Below, piece after piece: positions 1 to 5,442 of a DNA stretch of 5,757 bases. Numbering within the stretch: the stretch's first letter is position 1; each line of letters starts with the position of its first letter. The notes beneath the pieces are model-generated. The model worked only from the letters and a program-made list of their open reading frames with translations. It did not search any database and was not told the origin of the DNA. A program made the translations under genes and the position numbers. Source of the DNA: JBIQLO01 sp044464175. GTDB taxonomy: Bacteria; Planctomycetota; Phycisphaerae; Tepidisphaerales; Tepidisphaeraceae. The stretch spans positions 1 through 5,757 of the forward strand of contig JBIQLO010000236.1 of the NCBI GenBank assembly GCA_044464175.1, in the 5' to 3' direction.

Positions 1-11
1 GAGTAAAGCCC

Positions 12-80
12 TGAGCCGCGGGCCGTGAGCCGTGGGCCGATATTTTATGATTGACCGACGGCCAACGGCCAACGGCTGAC
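12..80. repeat. Tandem and inverted repeat downstream of pilin gene
   Basis: Two 14-base units starting TGAGCCG (12-25 and 26-39) sit head to tail and differ at one base. They are followed by two exact copies of GGCCAAC (60-66, 67-73). The segment 25-39 can pair with 66-80 at 13 of 15 positions, giving a stem with a 26-base AT-rich loop. It begins just past the stop codon of the minus-strand pilin gene, so it could stop or protect that transcript, but no U-run follows the stem. A dispersed intergenic repeat is equally possible. Confidence 0.55.
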
Positions 81-86
81 CAACAA

Positions 87-698
87 TCAGTAGTCCACAT
101 ATGCCACCCCATCGCTGCCGTTGTCCTGGACATTGGCGACGATCTCCAGGGTCTGCGGGTTGTAAATCCACCCGGTGGCGCCATCGACGTTGCCCGAAGT
201 CTTCGGATCGTTGGTCACCACTTTGACATCGCTCTTGCCATTGACGGGATTGGTGGGCATCTGGCTCAAATACGGACCAAGTTTGTAGGTCTCATCCGCC
301 GCTGTGGAGACATCCCCGGCTTCGTTCGTGTAGAGTGTCATCTGCTTCACGAAAGTTGCGCCGGTCGAGTCCAAGGTCCCATCGTTGTACCCCGGGGACC
401 GATCTCCATGCTGGGCTTTGAAAACGATGATCTGTGTGCGCAGATAGCGCAGTTCGTCTTTGAGCGTGTTCTCCCGAGCCAAGGTCGAGGCGTTGGAAAA
501 ATGCGGAATTACAATCGCCGCGAGGATTCCCAGAATCACGACGACAATCAGAATTTCGATCAACGTAAATGCGGCTCTTTTCCTTCTCCATGCGCCCGGG
601 GCGGGAGACAGGATGGAGTTCCCGCGGGCATCCCGACTGCATTGACCGCCTCGAATTGTTTTGCCGAAACACATGGCTAACCTGCTGTAATTGGGCAT
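87..698 (-). CDS. GspG-like pseudopilin, long atypical leader
   Basis: This encodes a type II secretion/type IV pilin-like prepilin of 203 residues (195 if the second Met is used, start at 674). The class-III signal is clear: a basic stretch RRKRAA, then FTLIEIL at 44-50 with Glu48 as mature residue 5, and a hydrophobic helix to about residue 66. A globular domain follows with the GPYL (141-144) and NPVNGK (150-155) motifs shared with the neighbouring pilin and GspG-type pseudopilins. The C terminus is Gly/Asp-rich, as in calcium-binding GspG, but I cannot assign a site. Two things are odd. The residue before the cleavage point is Ala, not the near-invariant Gly. The leader is also 35-43 residues long with two or three Cys, because no usual in-frame start lies closer. 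The second Met has the better ribosome site (AGCAGG, six bases upstream). The protein probably sits in the inner membrane and assembles into a periplasmic pseudopilus. The exact role, major or minor pilin, is unknown. Confidence 0.85.
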   Translation of the reverse strand: MPNYSRLAMCFGKTIRGGQCSRDARGNSILSPAPGAWRRKRAAFTLIEILIVVVILGILAAIVIPHFSNASTLARENTLKDELRYLRTQIIVFKAQHGDRSPGYNDGTLDSTGATFVKQMTLYTNEAGDVSTAADETYKLGPYLSQMPTNPVNGKSDVKVVTNDPKTSGNVDGATGWIYNPQTLEIVANVQDNGSDGVAYVDY

Positions 699-721
699 TT
701 TACGTCCGCCCGTCCGTTAAA

Positions 722-754
722 TTTCGCCAGCGGATGACGAGTCCGCCGGCGAAA
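722..754 (-). terminator. Stem-loop terminator between the two pilin genes
   Basis: A 13-base-pair stem (722-734 with 742-754, one G/T-type mismatch) closes a seven-base loop. It lies 17 bases past the stop codon of the upstream pilin. On the minus strand the stem is followed by a short ATTT run, so it should act as a moderate intrinsic terminator or attenuator. The next pilin gene starts 24 bases further on, so read-through would give a lower level of the second pilin. The stem's AAA/TTT ends make it roughly symmetrical in both directions. Confidence 0.7.
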
Positions 755-770
755 ATCAGCTCACCATCGA

Positions 771-1283
771 TCAGGTGCCGGTGCTGGTCAGAGGAGAGGT
801 ATCGGTGTCCGCCCCAGACGCCTCGTCAAAGTACTTGGCGGTGGACGTGCCCGTGGCAAAAATCTTGCCGTTGGTCGTGTCGAACACCCAGCCGATTCCG
901 TCGCCGGCAGCGGTTCCCATGGCCTTTTCACCATTAAGCGGGTTGACCGGCTCGGCCTGCAGATAGGGACCCAGGTTCACGGCGCCGTCACTCGTATCGC
1001 TCGTGCCCTTGGCATTGGTCATGCCAGTCATCTTGGTCCAGTCCCAGGTGCCAGCCAGGGTACCGTCGCTCGTGGGCCACTTGTCCGCATGCTGCACGCG
1101 ATAGAGCGACACCTGGCTGCGAATCGTCTGCAACTGGCTGGTCAGGTTGCTCTTGCGGGCGTCGGTGCTGGCGTTGGTGAACTGCGGGATCACGATGGCC
1201 GCCAGAATGCCCAGGATGATCACGACGATCAGAATTTCCACCAGCGTGAAGCCGCTGGCCTGCTTTTTGCGAATCGCACTCAT
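771..1283 (-). CDS. GspG-like pseudopilin (prepilin)
   Basis: This encodes a canonical prepilin of 170 residues. The short basic leader (MSAIRKKQASG) ends in Gly11. It is followed by FTLVEIL with Glu16 as mature residue 5, and a hydrophobic helix to about residue 33 ending in VIPQF. Residues about 38-65 continue the long N-terminal helix. The globular part carries GPYL (105-108) and PVNPLNG (112-118), then GWVFDTTNGKIFATG in the last beta strands. The tail is Thr/Ser/Asp-rich. Prepilin peptidase should cut after Gly11, and the mature subunit should enter a type II secretion or type IV pilus-like filament. The start is well supported: AAGGAG sits seven bases before the ATG. This protein shares its helix and GPYL/NPxNG layout with the next gene downstream, so the two are probably paralogues. 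No assembly ATPase, platform protein or secretin is nearby. The GspG assignment rests on motifs, not on operon context. Confidence 0.92.
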   Translation of the reverse strand: MSAIRKKQASGFTLVEILIVVIILGILAAIVIPQFTNASTDARKSNLTSQLQTIRSQVSLYRVQHADKWPTSDGTLAGTWDWTKMTGMTNAKGTSDTSDGAVNLGPYLQAEPVNPLNGEKAMGTAAGDGIGWVFDTTNGKIFATGTSTAKYFDEASGADTDTSPLTSTGT

Positions 1284-2027
1284 ATCTTCTCCTTGAATTG
1301 GCCGGGGATGTTAACTCACCGGACCGTTCCTTCCTTCTCGCTCTCTTCGGCGGCCCATCGACCGGAGAACGCCTCCGGTTCAAGGGGAACGTCGATGCGC
1401 CGGGACCTGTTCCTGCATTCCGATGGCCCGGCCGCTGACTCGCTCGCCTCCTTTCGGTGAATCGGGCCGCCGATGAGAGCCGGCGCTCCGCCGCGCCGAA
1501 GTGCTCACATTCCTCATCGACGGCAATCCTTGGCGACTTAACCCGGCCTGCCCAGATTGCCTCCCCGCTACGAAACGGGGCGCCACCCCCGCATCCGGCA
1601 GCATGGATCTCATCGCCAGAAAGTGAGAAGAAACGAACGGAAGGAAAAGGACTGGAGCGCTGCGGCCGACTGGCTGCCAACGTCCGAGAACCCTTTCGGC
1701 AGCACCCTCGATCCTGGCATTCGCCAGGACCGGGCGCTTTGCGCATCGCCAGGAGGCACTTCCCGACGAGCCGGCGATCCTTATCGGACCTGCCGGACGC
1801 CGCCTTTCGGCGGCTTGGCCTTTATCGTGGATCCTCTCACACCGGGGTTGACCAACTTGCCCAAACTCCGGCACCGGTGACTTACGATTCATTTTGCCCA
1901 GAGTCAAACGCCCGGCGGTTGAATACCTGACGATTACCGCGCCCTTAGTGGACAGGAAAAATACCGGTCGTTACACATTGCCCAAACGTTACAGATTTTT
2001 TGTTCCTTGTGACGACATAGGAGTCAT
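1284..2027. other. Gene-free divergent region with many stem-loops
   Basis: I find no convincing gene in these 744 bases between the divergent pilin and PEP-CTERM genes. Open frames exist but are Arg/Pro/Ser-rich, overlap one another and lack ribosome sites. What the region does hold is stem-loops: 1361-1379 (7 bp perfect), 1471-1519 (7 bp closing stem around a smaller 5 bp hairpin), 1563-1580 (5 bp), 1673-1703 (6 bp), 1712-1729 (7 bp perfect, 4-base loop), 1771-1796 (10 bp with one bulge) and 1799-1814 (6 bp perfect). On the minus strand the last of these has a GAAA tetraloop. If transcribed leftwards, they would form a structured leader for the pilin at 771-1283. No known riboswitch consensus fits fully. 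Some hairpins are expected by chance at this GC content. Confidence 0.6.
1969..1993. promoter_or_regulatory. Direct repeat CGTTACA upstream of PEP-CTERM gene
   Basis: The heptamer CGTTACA occurs at 1969-1975 and again at 1987-1993, 18 bases apart start to start, which places both copies on nearly the same helical face. The second copy ends 34 bases before the ATG at 2028, so the pair overlaps the expected core promoter. A regulator binding here could control the gene at 2028. A weak promoter-like pair, TGGACA at 1949-1954 and TACACA at 1972-1977 (17-base spacing), overlaps the first copy. Chance is possible for a seven-base repeat. Confidence 0.35.
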
Positions 2028-2840
2028 ATGAAGCATTTTCTATCCATGGCGGCCCTGGCCGCCGCGACGGCCCTGCCCGCCGCGACGGCCCTGCCCGCGA
2101 CCGCGGCTCCCATCATGTTGTACGACGGTACGCAACCCGGCACACCGGAAACGCAGGGGTGGCTCGAAGCGCCGCTTGGCACCGACCAGGCATCTCTCGG
2201 CACTAACAGCACGATTGTAAATACATCAGGCAATGTCGGAGATTACCTATTCTACGACACTGGATTTGCGAGCTTTGACGAGAACTTTAATATTATTACA
2301 GTTCCCATCAATTCAGGATTTCCAACCCTCAACACTGCCAATGGGGGATATGCAGTCAGCTTCTCCGGAAAGTTGCTCAATGAAACGCATGCGGCAGGTA
2401 CCGCCTCATCCATTGATGAGTTCAACGCAGGGTGGACTTTGGGCGCCATTTCCAACGACATGCAGGGGATGTTCATTGGATTCCGCGTGAATCCGGATAC
2501 CGGTGTGGGAGAGGTATTCAGCGTGGGTCCGAATTTTACAGAGCTGAATACCGCGACACTGGCCAATCCTTCAGATTCCCACGAATTTAGCCTGAAGATT
2601 AACGGCTCTAGCTTTACTTTTTCCATTGACGGCTCGACTGTCATGGGCGGTGACACTATCGATACGGCCGTCGCAAATATCTACAGTCCCAACTACGTCC
2701 TTCTGGGCGACTATAGCAGCACTGCGGGCGCTCAGTTTGAATTGTCCTCCTTTGCTCTGAACGTGCCTGAGCCCTGGGCGGTTTGTCCGCTGCTGATGGG
2801 ATTGGCGTTGTTGGTTCGCCCCCGCCGTCGGCGGGCGTAA
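2028..2840 (+). CDS. PEP-CTERM secreted protein, probable beta-sandwich
   Basis: This encodes a 270-residue exported protein. Residues 1-27 form a Sec signal peptide (MKHFLSM followed by Ala/Leu-rich residues). The C terminus is a PEP-CTERM sorting signal: VPEP at 246-249, a hydrophobic helix (about 250-263), then the basic tail RPRRRRA. In this family, exosortase recognises the PEP motif and removes the tail during sorting to the outer surface or exopolysaccharide; the exosortase gene is not in the window. The body (30-245) is rich in Gly, Ser, Thr, Asn and Asp with alternating strands. A stretch near 190-205 (EFSLKINGSSFTFSIDG) resembles a concanavalin/laminin-G-like beta sandwich, but that fold is my inference. 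AGGAG at 2019-2023 supports the ATG, with a short four-base spacer. The body is visibly more AT-rich than its neighbours, so this gene may evolve faster or have been acquired. Ligand and function are unknown. Confidence 0.88.
   Translation: MKHFLSMAALAAATALPAATALPATAAPIMLYDGTQPGTPETQGWLEAPLGTDQASLGTNSTIVNTSGNVGDYLFYDTGFASFDENFNIITVPINSGFPTLNTANGGYAVSFSGKLLNETHAAGTASSIDEFNAGWTLGAISNDMQGMFIGFRVNPDTGVGEVFSVGPNFTELNTATLANPSDSHEFSLKINGSSFTFSIDGSTVMGGDTIDTAVANIYSPNYVLLGDYSSTAGAQFELSSFALNVPEPWAVCPLLMGLALLVRPRRRRA
2061..2096 (+). repeat. 18-base tandem repeat inside the signal peptide
   Basis: Two perfect 18-base copies (2061-2078 and 2079-2096) lie in frame and encode AATALP twice (residues 12-17 and 18-23). 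A partial third copy follows (GCGACCGCGGC). Gaining or losing a unit would change the hydrophobic core of the signal peptide by six residues without a frameshift. Confidence 0.9.
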
Positions 2841-2865
2841 GAAGCGGATCGCTGATTATCCCCCT

Positions 2866-2898
2866 GCCGCCGGCGGTGTTTCCGCCGGCGGCTTTTTT
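2866..2898 (+). terminator. Intrinsic terminator of the PEP-CTERM gene
   Basis: A perfect 11-base-pair GC stem (2866-2876 with 2882-2892) closes a five-base loop and is followed directly by six T residues (2893-2898). It starts 25 bases after the stop codon at 2840. On the opposite strand the same stem lies just past the rny stop but has no U-run, so it would end rny transcripts less efficiently, if at all. Confidence 0.95.
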
Positions 2899-2906
2899 GT
2901 TGCGCT

Positions 2907-4469
2907 CTACCGGGCGTATTCGACCGAGCGGACCTCGCGGATGAGGGTGACCTTGATTTCGCCGGGGTAGGTCATGTCGCTTTCGATCTTTTTGGCGATG
3001 TCGCGGGCGATCTTGCTGCTGACCTTGTCGTCCACCTGGCGGGCGTCCACGATGACGCGGACCTCCCGGCCGGCCTGGATGGCGTAGGCCTGGCGGACAC
3101 CGTCAAACTTCATGGCCAGGTCTTCCAGGTCGCGCAGGCGCTGGACGTAGCGCTCCAGGCTTTCGCGACGGGCGCCGGGGCGGGAAGCGCTGATGGCATC
3201 GGCGGCCATGATGATCGGGGTGTAGGGGGTGGTGGCCGGCACGTCGCCGTGGTGGGCCTCGCAGGCATTCAGGACCGCCTCGGATTCATTGAAGCGCCGG
3301 AGGAAGTCGCGCCCGAGTTGGGGGTGCCCCCCCTCCTGCTCGTGGTCCATGGCCTTGCCAATGTCGTGCAGCAGACCGGCCCGGCGGGCGATGCCGCCGT
3401 CCAAGCCAAGCTCATCGGCGATCACCTGGGCAAGGTAGGCAACTTCCAGTGAATGCTTCAGGACGTTCTGGCCGTAGCTGGTGCGGAAGCCGAGGCGACC
3501 GAGCATGGGGATGATCGGGCGGGCAACACTGGCAAGGTTGGCCTGCTGAGTGGCCTCCTTGCCGATGCGGAGCAGTTCTTCCTCCATCTCCTTGGAGGTC
3601 GCGGCGACGATTTCCTCGATGCGGGCGGGATGGATGCGCCCATCCTGCACGAGCTTTTCCATGCTGCGCTTGGAGATTTCCCGGCGGACGGGGTCGAAGC
3701 AGCTGACGACCACCACGCCGGGGGTGTCGTCGATGATGACATCGACGCCGGTGGCTTTCTCGAAGGCGCGGATGTTGCGGCCCTCGCGGCCGATGACGCG
3801 GCCTTTCATGTCATCGGAGGGGATGGCAACGGTGCTGACGGTATGGTCGGCGGTCTGCTCGGCGGCATAGCGCTGAATGGCCTGGAGGATGATGTTGCGG
3901 CTCTTTTCCTTGGCCTCCTCCTGGGCCTGCTCGGTCATGCGCTGGATCACGGCGCCGGCATCGCGGCGGCATTCCTCCTCGACGCGGGCCAGGAGCATTT
4001 CCCGGGCCTGGTCGGGGGTCATGCCGGTGATGGCCAGGAGGCGTTGGCGCTGCTCCTCCAGAGCCTCGGAGAGCTGCTGGTCTTTGAGGACGACCTGCTT
4101 TTCCCGCTTCTGGACCTCTTTTTCCAGTTCATCAAGGCGTTTTTCCTTGACCGAGAGCGTGTCGAGCTTTCGGTCCAGAACATCCTCGCGTTTGCTGAGG
4201 CGCTGCTCCAGCTGCTTGAGTTCGTTGCGGTCGGATTCGGTCTCCTTTTCGCATTCAGCGCGGAGCTTTTGGGCGGCCTCCTTGGCGGCCAGTTCGATGG
4301 CTTTGGCGAGGTTGGCGGCCTCGAGTTGAGCCTGTTTCTTGAACTGGTCGGCGTCAGAATGGGCCTGGGTAATGAGGTTTCGGGAGGCGGACTGGAAGTA
4401 GAAGTAGAGGCCGATGCCTCCCAGAACGATGCCGATGACCAGCCCGATGAAGAAGAGTCCGAGGGTCAT
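2907..4469 (-). CDS. rny: Ribonuclease Y
   Basis: RNase Y is the membrane-anchored endoribonuclease that starts mRNA decay in bacteria lacking an RNase E-type pathway. The 520-residue product has the full family layout and usual length. Residues 4-25 form an N-terminal membrane helix. A long Lys/Glu/Gln-rich coiled coil runs about 30-195. A KH RNA-binding domain follows (about 210-275) with the loop VIGREGRNIR at 225-234. The HD phosphohydrolase domain (about 335-430) has metal-binding candidates His339, the His368-Asp369 pair in LLHDIGK, His406/His407 and Asp424. A conserved C-terminal region ends in EYAR. No key residue is missing. The start is supported by AAGGGGA about eight bases upstream and by the helix beginning at once after Met1. 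A small membrane-protein gene ends 66 bases upstream on the same strand, and two promoters lie further up, so rny is probably the last gene of a short operon. It converges on the PEP-CTERM gene, 66 bases from its stop. Confidence 0.98.
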   Translation of the reverse strand: MTLGLFFIGLVIGIVLGGIGLYFYFQSASRNLITQAHSDADQFKKQAQLEAANLAKAIELAAKEAAQKLRAECEKETESDRNELKQLEQRLSKREDVLDRKLDTLSVKEKRLDELEKEVQKREKQVVLKDQQLSEALEEQRQRLLAITGMTPDQAREMLLARVEEECRRDAGAVIQRMTEQAQEEAKEKSRNIILQAIQRYAAEQTADHTVSTVAIPSDDMKGRVIGREGRNIRAFEKATGVDVIIDDTPGVVVVSCFDPVRREISKRSMEKLVQDGRIHPARIEEIVAATSKEMEEELLRIGKEATQQANLASVARPIIPMLGRLGFRTSYGQNVLKHSLEVAYLAQVIADELGLDGGIARRAGLLHDIGKAMDHEQEGGHPQLGRDFLRRFNESEAVLNACEAHHGDVPATTPYTPIIMAADAISASRPGARRESLERYVQRLRDLEDLAMKFDGVRQAYAIQAGREVRVIVDARQVDDKVSSKIARDIAKKIESDMTYPGEIKVTLIREVRSVEYAR

Positions 4470-4535
4470 GTGCGCTTCCCCTTTCTAGCTTAAATAGCCA
4501 GCGGAAATGGGAAGCCGAATGGCGCGGGGGGAGCT

Positions 4536-4802
4536 TTAGTTGTCCGGCAGTTGGGGGCGGTCGCCTCCGGGTGGAGCGCGGGCGGACCAAGCCCGGGCCG
4601 GGAGCGATTCCGGCTGGGGGTCGGTGTCCGGGGGTCGATATCGGCCCGGATGGCGCGGCAGAACCAGGAAGGGGGAAGCCTGAGGCCGGCGTGGCCGGGA
4701 TTCCCTCTGGAGCCACAGCCACAGCGCCACCCCGGCAGTCGCCAGGGCGCCCAGCGCCGATGCGATGACCCGTGCAATCCAAACTGCGTGGAATTCAGAC
4801 AT
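4536..4802 (-). CDS. Small single-span membrane protein upstream of rny
   Basis: This encodes an 88-residue protein I cannot assign to a family. Residues about 8-33 form one clear membrane helix rich in Ala, Leu, Val and Trp, followed by a basic stretch (RESRPRR). By the positive-inside rule this favours an outside-N, inside-C arrangement. The remaining 50 residues are Pro/Arg-rich and probably disordered. The gene lies 66 bases upstream of rny on the same strand with no clear promoter between, so the two are probably co-transcribed. A membrane partner or anchor for the decay machinery is an attractive idea but unproven. The ribosome site is weak (GAG about seven to nine bases before ATG). 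A second frame over 4490-4846 is also open, but it lacks a membrane helix. The Pro/Arg-rich tail is what non-coding GC-rich DNA would also give, so the assignment is moderate. Confidence 0.55.
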   Translation of the reverse strand: MSEFHAVWIARVIASALGALATAGVALWLWLQRESRPRRPQASPFLVLPRHPGRYRPPDTDPQPESLPARAWSARAPPGGDRPQLPDN

Positions 4803-4808
4803 CTTTGC

Positions 4809-4928
4809 TCACTCTGGCGGCCGATCCACGGTCGTTGCGGCCGCAAGATATCGCGTCAAAAGGCTTTGCGCAAGGCCGATATCCGCTATCTGATCGGCGA
4901 TGCGTCGTGGCGAACCGGTCCTCAACAT
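4809..4928 (-). CDS. Possible 39-residue small ORF in rny leader
   Basis: An ATG at 4928 opens a 39-codon frame whose TGA stop (4809-4811) is six bases before the start of the next gene. That gene's ribosome site overlaps this stop, as in translationally coupled operons. The peptide begins MLRTGSPRR, and its middle (IADIGLAQSLLTRYLAAA) could form an amphipathic helix. It starts about 25 bases after the expected transcript start of the nearer promoter. Against it: no purine-rich ribosome site precedes the ATG (the bases before it are mostly C), and the frame also stays open upstream to 5027, so openness alone means little. I do not recognise the sequence. It could be a leader peptide or nothing. 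Confidence 0.28.
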   Translation of the reverse strand: MLRTGSPRRIADQIADIGLAQSLLTRYLAAATTVDRPPE

Positions 4929-4959
4929 ATGAGGGGGTTGGCCACAATAACAACAAGGG

Positions 4960-4988
4960 ATTGTAAGGGATCGGGGCGTAGGTGGCAA
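4960..4988 (-). promoter_or_regulatory. Proximal sigma-70-type promoter for the rny operon
   Basis: On the minus strand TTGCCA (4988-4983) and TACAAT (4965-4960) are separated by 17 bases; each matches five of six consensus positions. Transcription would start near 4953, giving a leader of about 150 bases before the gene at 4802. No other gene lies between, so this promoter most simply serves the small membrane protein and rny. Confidence 0.6.
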
Positions 4989-4992
4989 GAGA

Positions 4993-5014
4993 GGGGCGGG
5001 TTGGGTTCGTTGGG
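4993..5014 (+). other. Potential G-quadruplex beside the proximal promoter
   Basis: Four G-runs on the plus strand (4993-4996, 4998-5000, 5003-5005, 5012-5014) are separated by loops of 1, 2 and 6 bases. Further G-runs at 5020-5022 and 5029-5031 allow alternatives. The motif lies four bases upstream of the proximal promoter's -35 box, on the strand that is template for leftward transcription from the distal promoter. Whether it folds is not known from sequence. Confidence 0.5.
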
Positions 5015-5131
5015 AAATAGGGCGCAATGGGTTCGGGGGGAAAATCGAGGTTTTTGGAGCCCCAGGGGGGATTTGGGTTTGGTTCGTTTGGGTTCGTTGG
5101 TCGGCGGAAGGGGCGGAACGGCAGAGGTTTC

Positions 5132-5156
5132 GGGGTTCCGGGTTCCGGGATTCCGG
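5132..5156 (+). repeat. GGTTCCG short tandem repeat
   Basis: Three successive units (GGTTCCG, GGTTCCG, GGATTCCG) form a G-tract series with 4-5-base spacers: GGGG, GGG, GGG, GG. It lies just downstream of the distal rny promoter start, within its predicted leader. It is a short low-complexity array of slippage type. It is one G short of a second quadruplex motif. Confidence 0.7.
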
Positions 5157-5196
5157 CTAAGTAAAGCATGATGGAGGGTGAGGGTGATAATGCGGT

Positions 5197-5224
5197 AGTA
5201 TAGCGTATGTTTGGGATTTGTCAA
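5197..5224 (-). promoter_or_regulatory. Distal sigma-70-type promoter for the rny operon
   Basis: On the minus strand a perfect TTGACA (5224-5219) is followed after 16 bases by TATACT (5202-5197), five of six matches. Transcription would begin near 5190, leaving a leader of about 390 bases before the gene at 4802. The first 200 bases of that leader are C-rich and G-poor, so they should be little structured. This is the best promoter match I found in the window. Confidence 0.7.
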
Positions 5225-5225
5225 G

Positions 5226-5360
5226 GAAAATTCCGGATGGCCCTTCAGCCCTCACCTGTAGATGGCCTTGTTGAGGCCGTCGCGGGGTGAACGAAGATGG
5301 GCTACAGAGCCTGTCCCGCGATTCCGCCAGTGAGGGTACTGGCGGTACTGAAAATTCCGG
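5226..5360. repeat. Segment flanked by 11-base direct repeats
   Basis: GAAAATTCCGG occurs at 5226-5236 and again at 5350-5360, enclosing 113 bases. Inside are a 5 bp hairpin (GGCCT/AGGCC, 5254-5268 region) and a perfect 7 bp hairpin (5324-5330 with 5339-5345). No terminal inverted repeats are visible, so a classical miniature transposon is not supported. A small inserted repeat with a target-site duplication, or plain duplication, could produce this layout. Confidence 0.4.
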
Positions 5361-5442
5361 TAAGCGTTCATTCGGGGCGTCAGGGGATTCCAGAGCGAAA
5401 TGGGTCTGGGGAGTGGGAGATGGATTCGACGGGGAGACTTCG

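Noticed and set aside
1740..1830. c-di-GMP-I riboswitch on the minus strand
   Set aside because: An AAAGGC and GAAA-tetraloop arrangement is suggestive, but the conserved GACGCAAAGC segment after the tetraloop is missing. A covariance-model search would be needed to call it.
988..1907. Long overlapping minus-strand frames (252 and 175 codons) upstream of the pilin
   Set aside because: They are Arg/Pro/Ser-rich, overlap each other and the true pilin in another frame, and have no domain or ribosome site. They fit non-coding GC-rich DNA.
1457..1930. Plus-strand frames of 157 and 107 codons in the divergent gap
   Set aside because: Composition is arbitrary, frames overlap, and no start signal is seen. 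Part of the product comes from a hairpin sequence (1799-1814).
3453..4493. 346-codon open frame on the plus strand across rny
   Set aside because: It is antisense to a clear RNase Y gene. Its Gly/Leu/Asp-rich product follows from GC-rich codons read backwards, and there is no ribosome site or motif.
4490..4846. 118-codon minus-strand frame overlapping the small membrane protein
   Set aside because: It lacks a membrane helix or motif and is Arg/Pro/Trp-rich. The frame at 4536-4802 has the better helix and placement.
4795..5224. Minus-strand Pro/Asn-rich frames of 124 and 100 codons
   Set aside because: Their products echo the GGTTCCG and GGGTTCG repeats, and the frames overlap the promoters. 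They are typical spurious repeat ORFs.
5254..5375. 39-codon minus-strand frame starting MNAYRN
   Set aside because: There is no ribosome site, it is basic and of random composition, and it coincides with the repeat-flanked segment.
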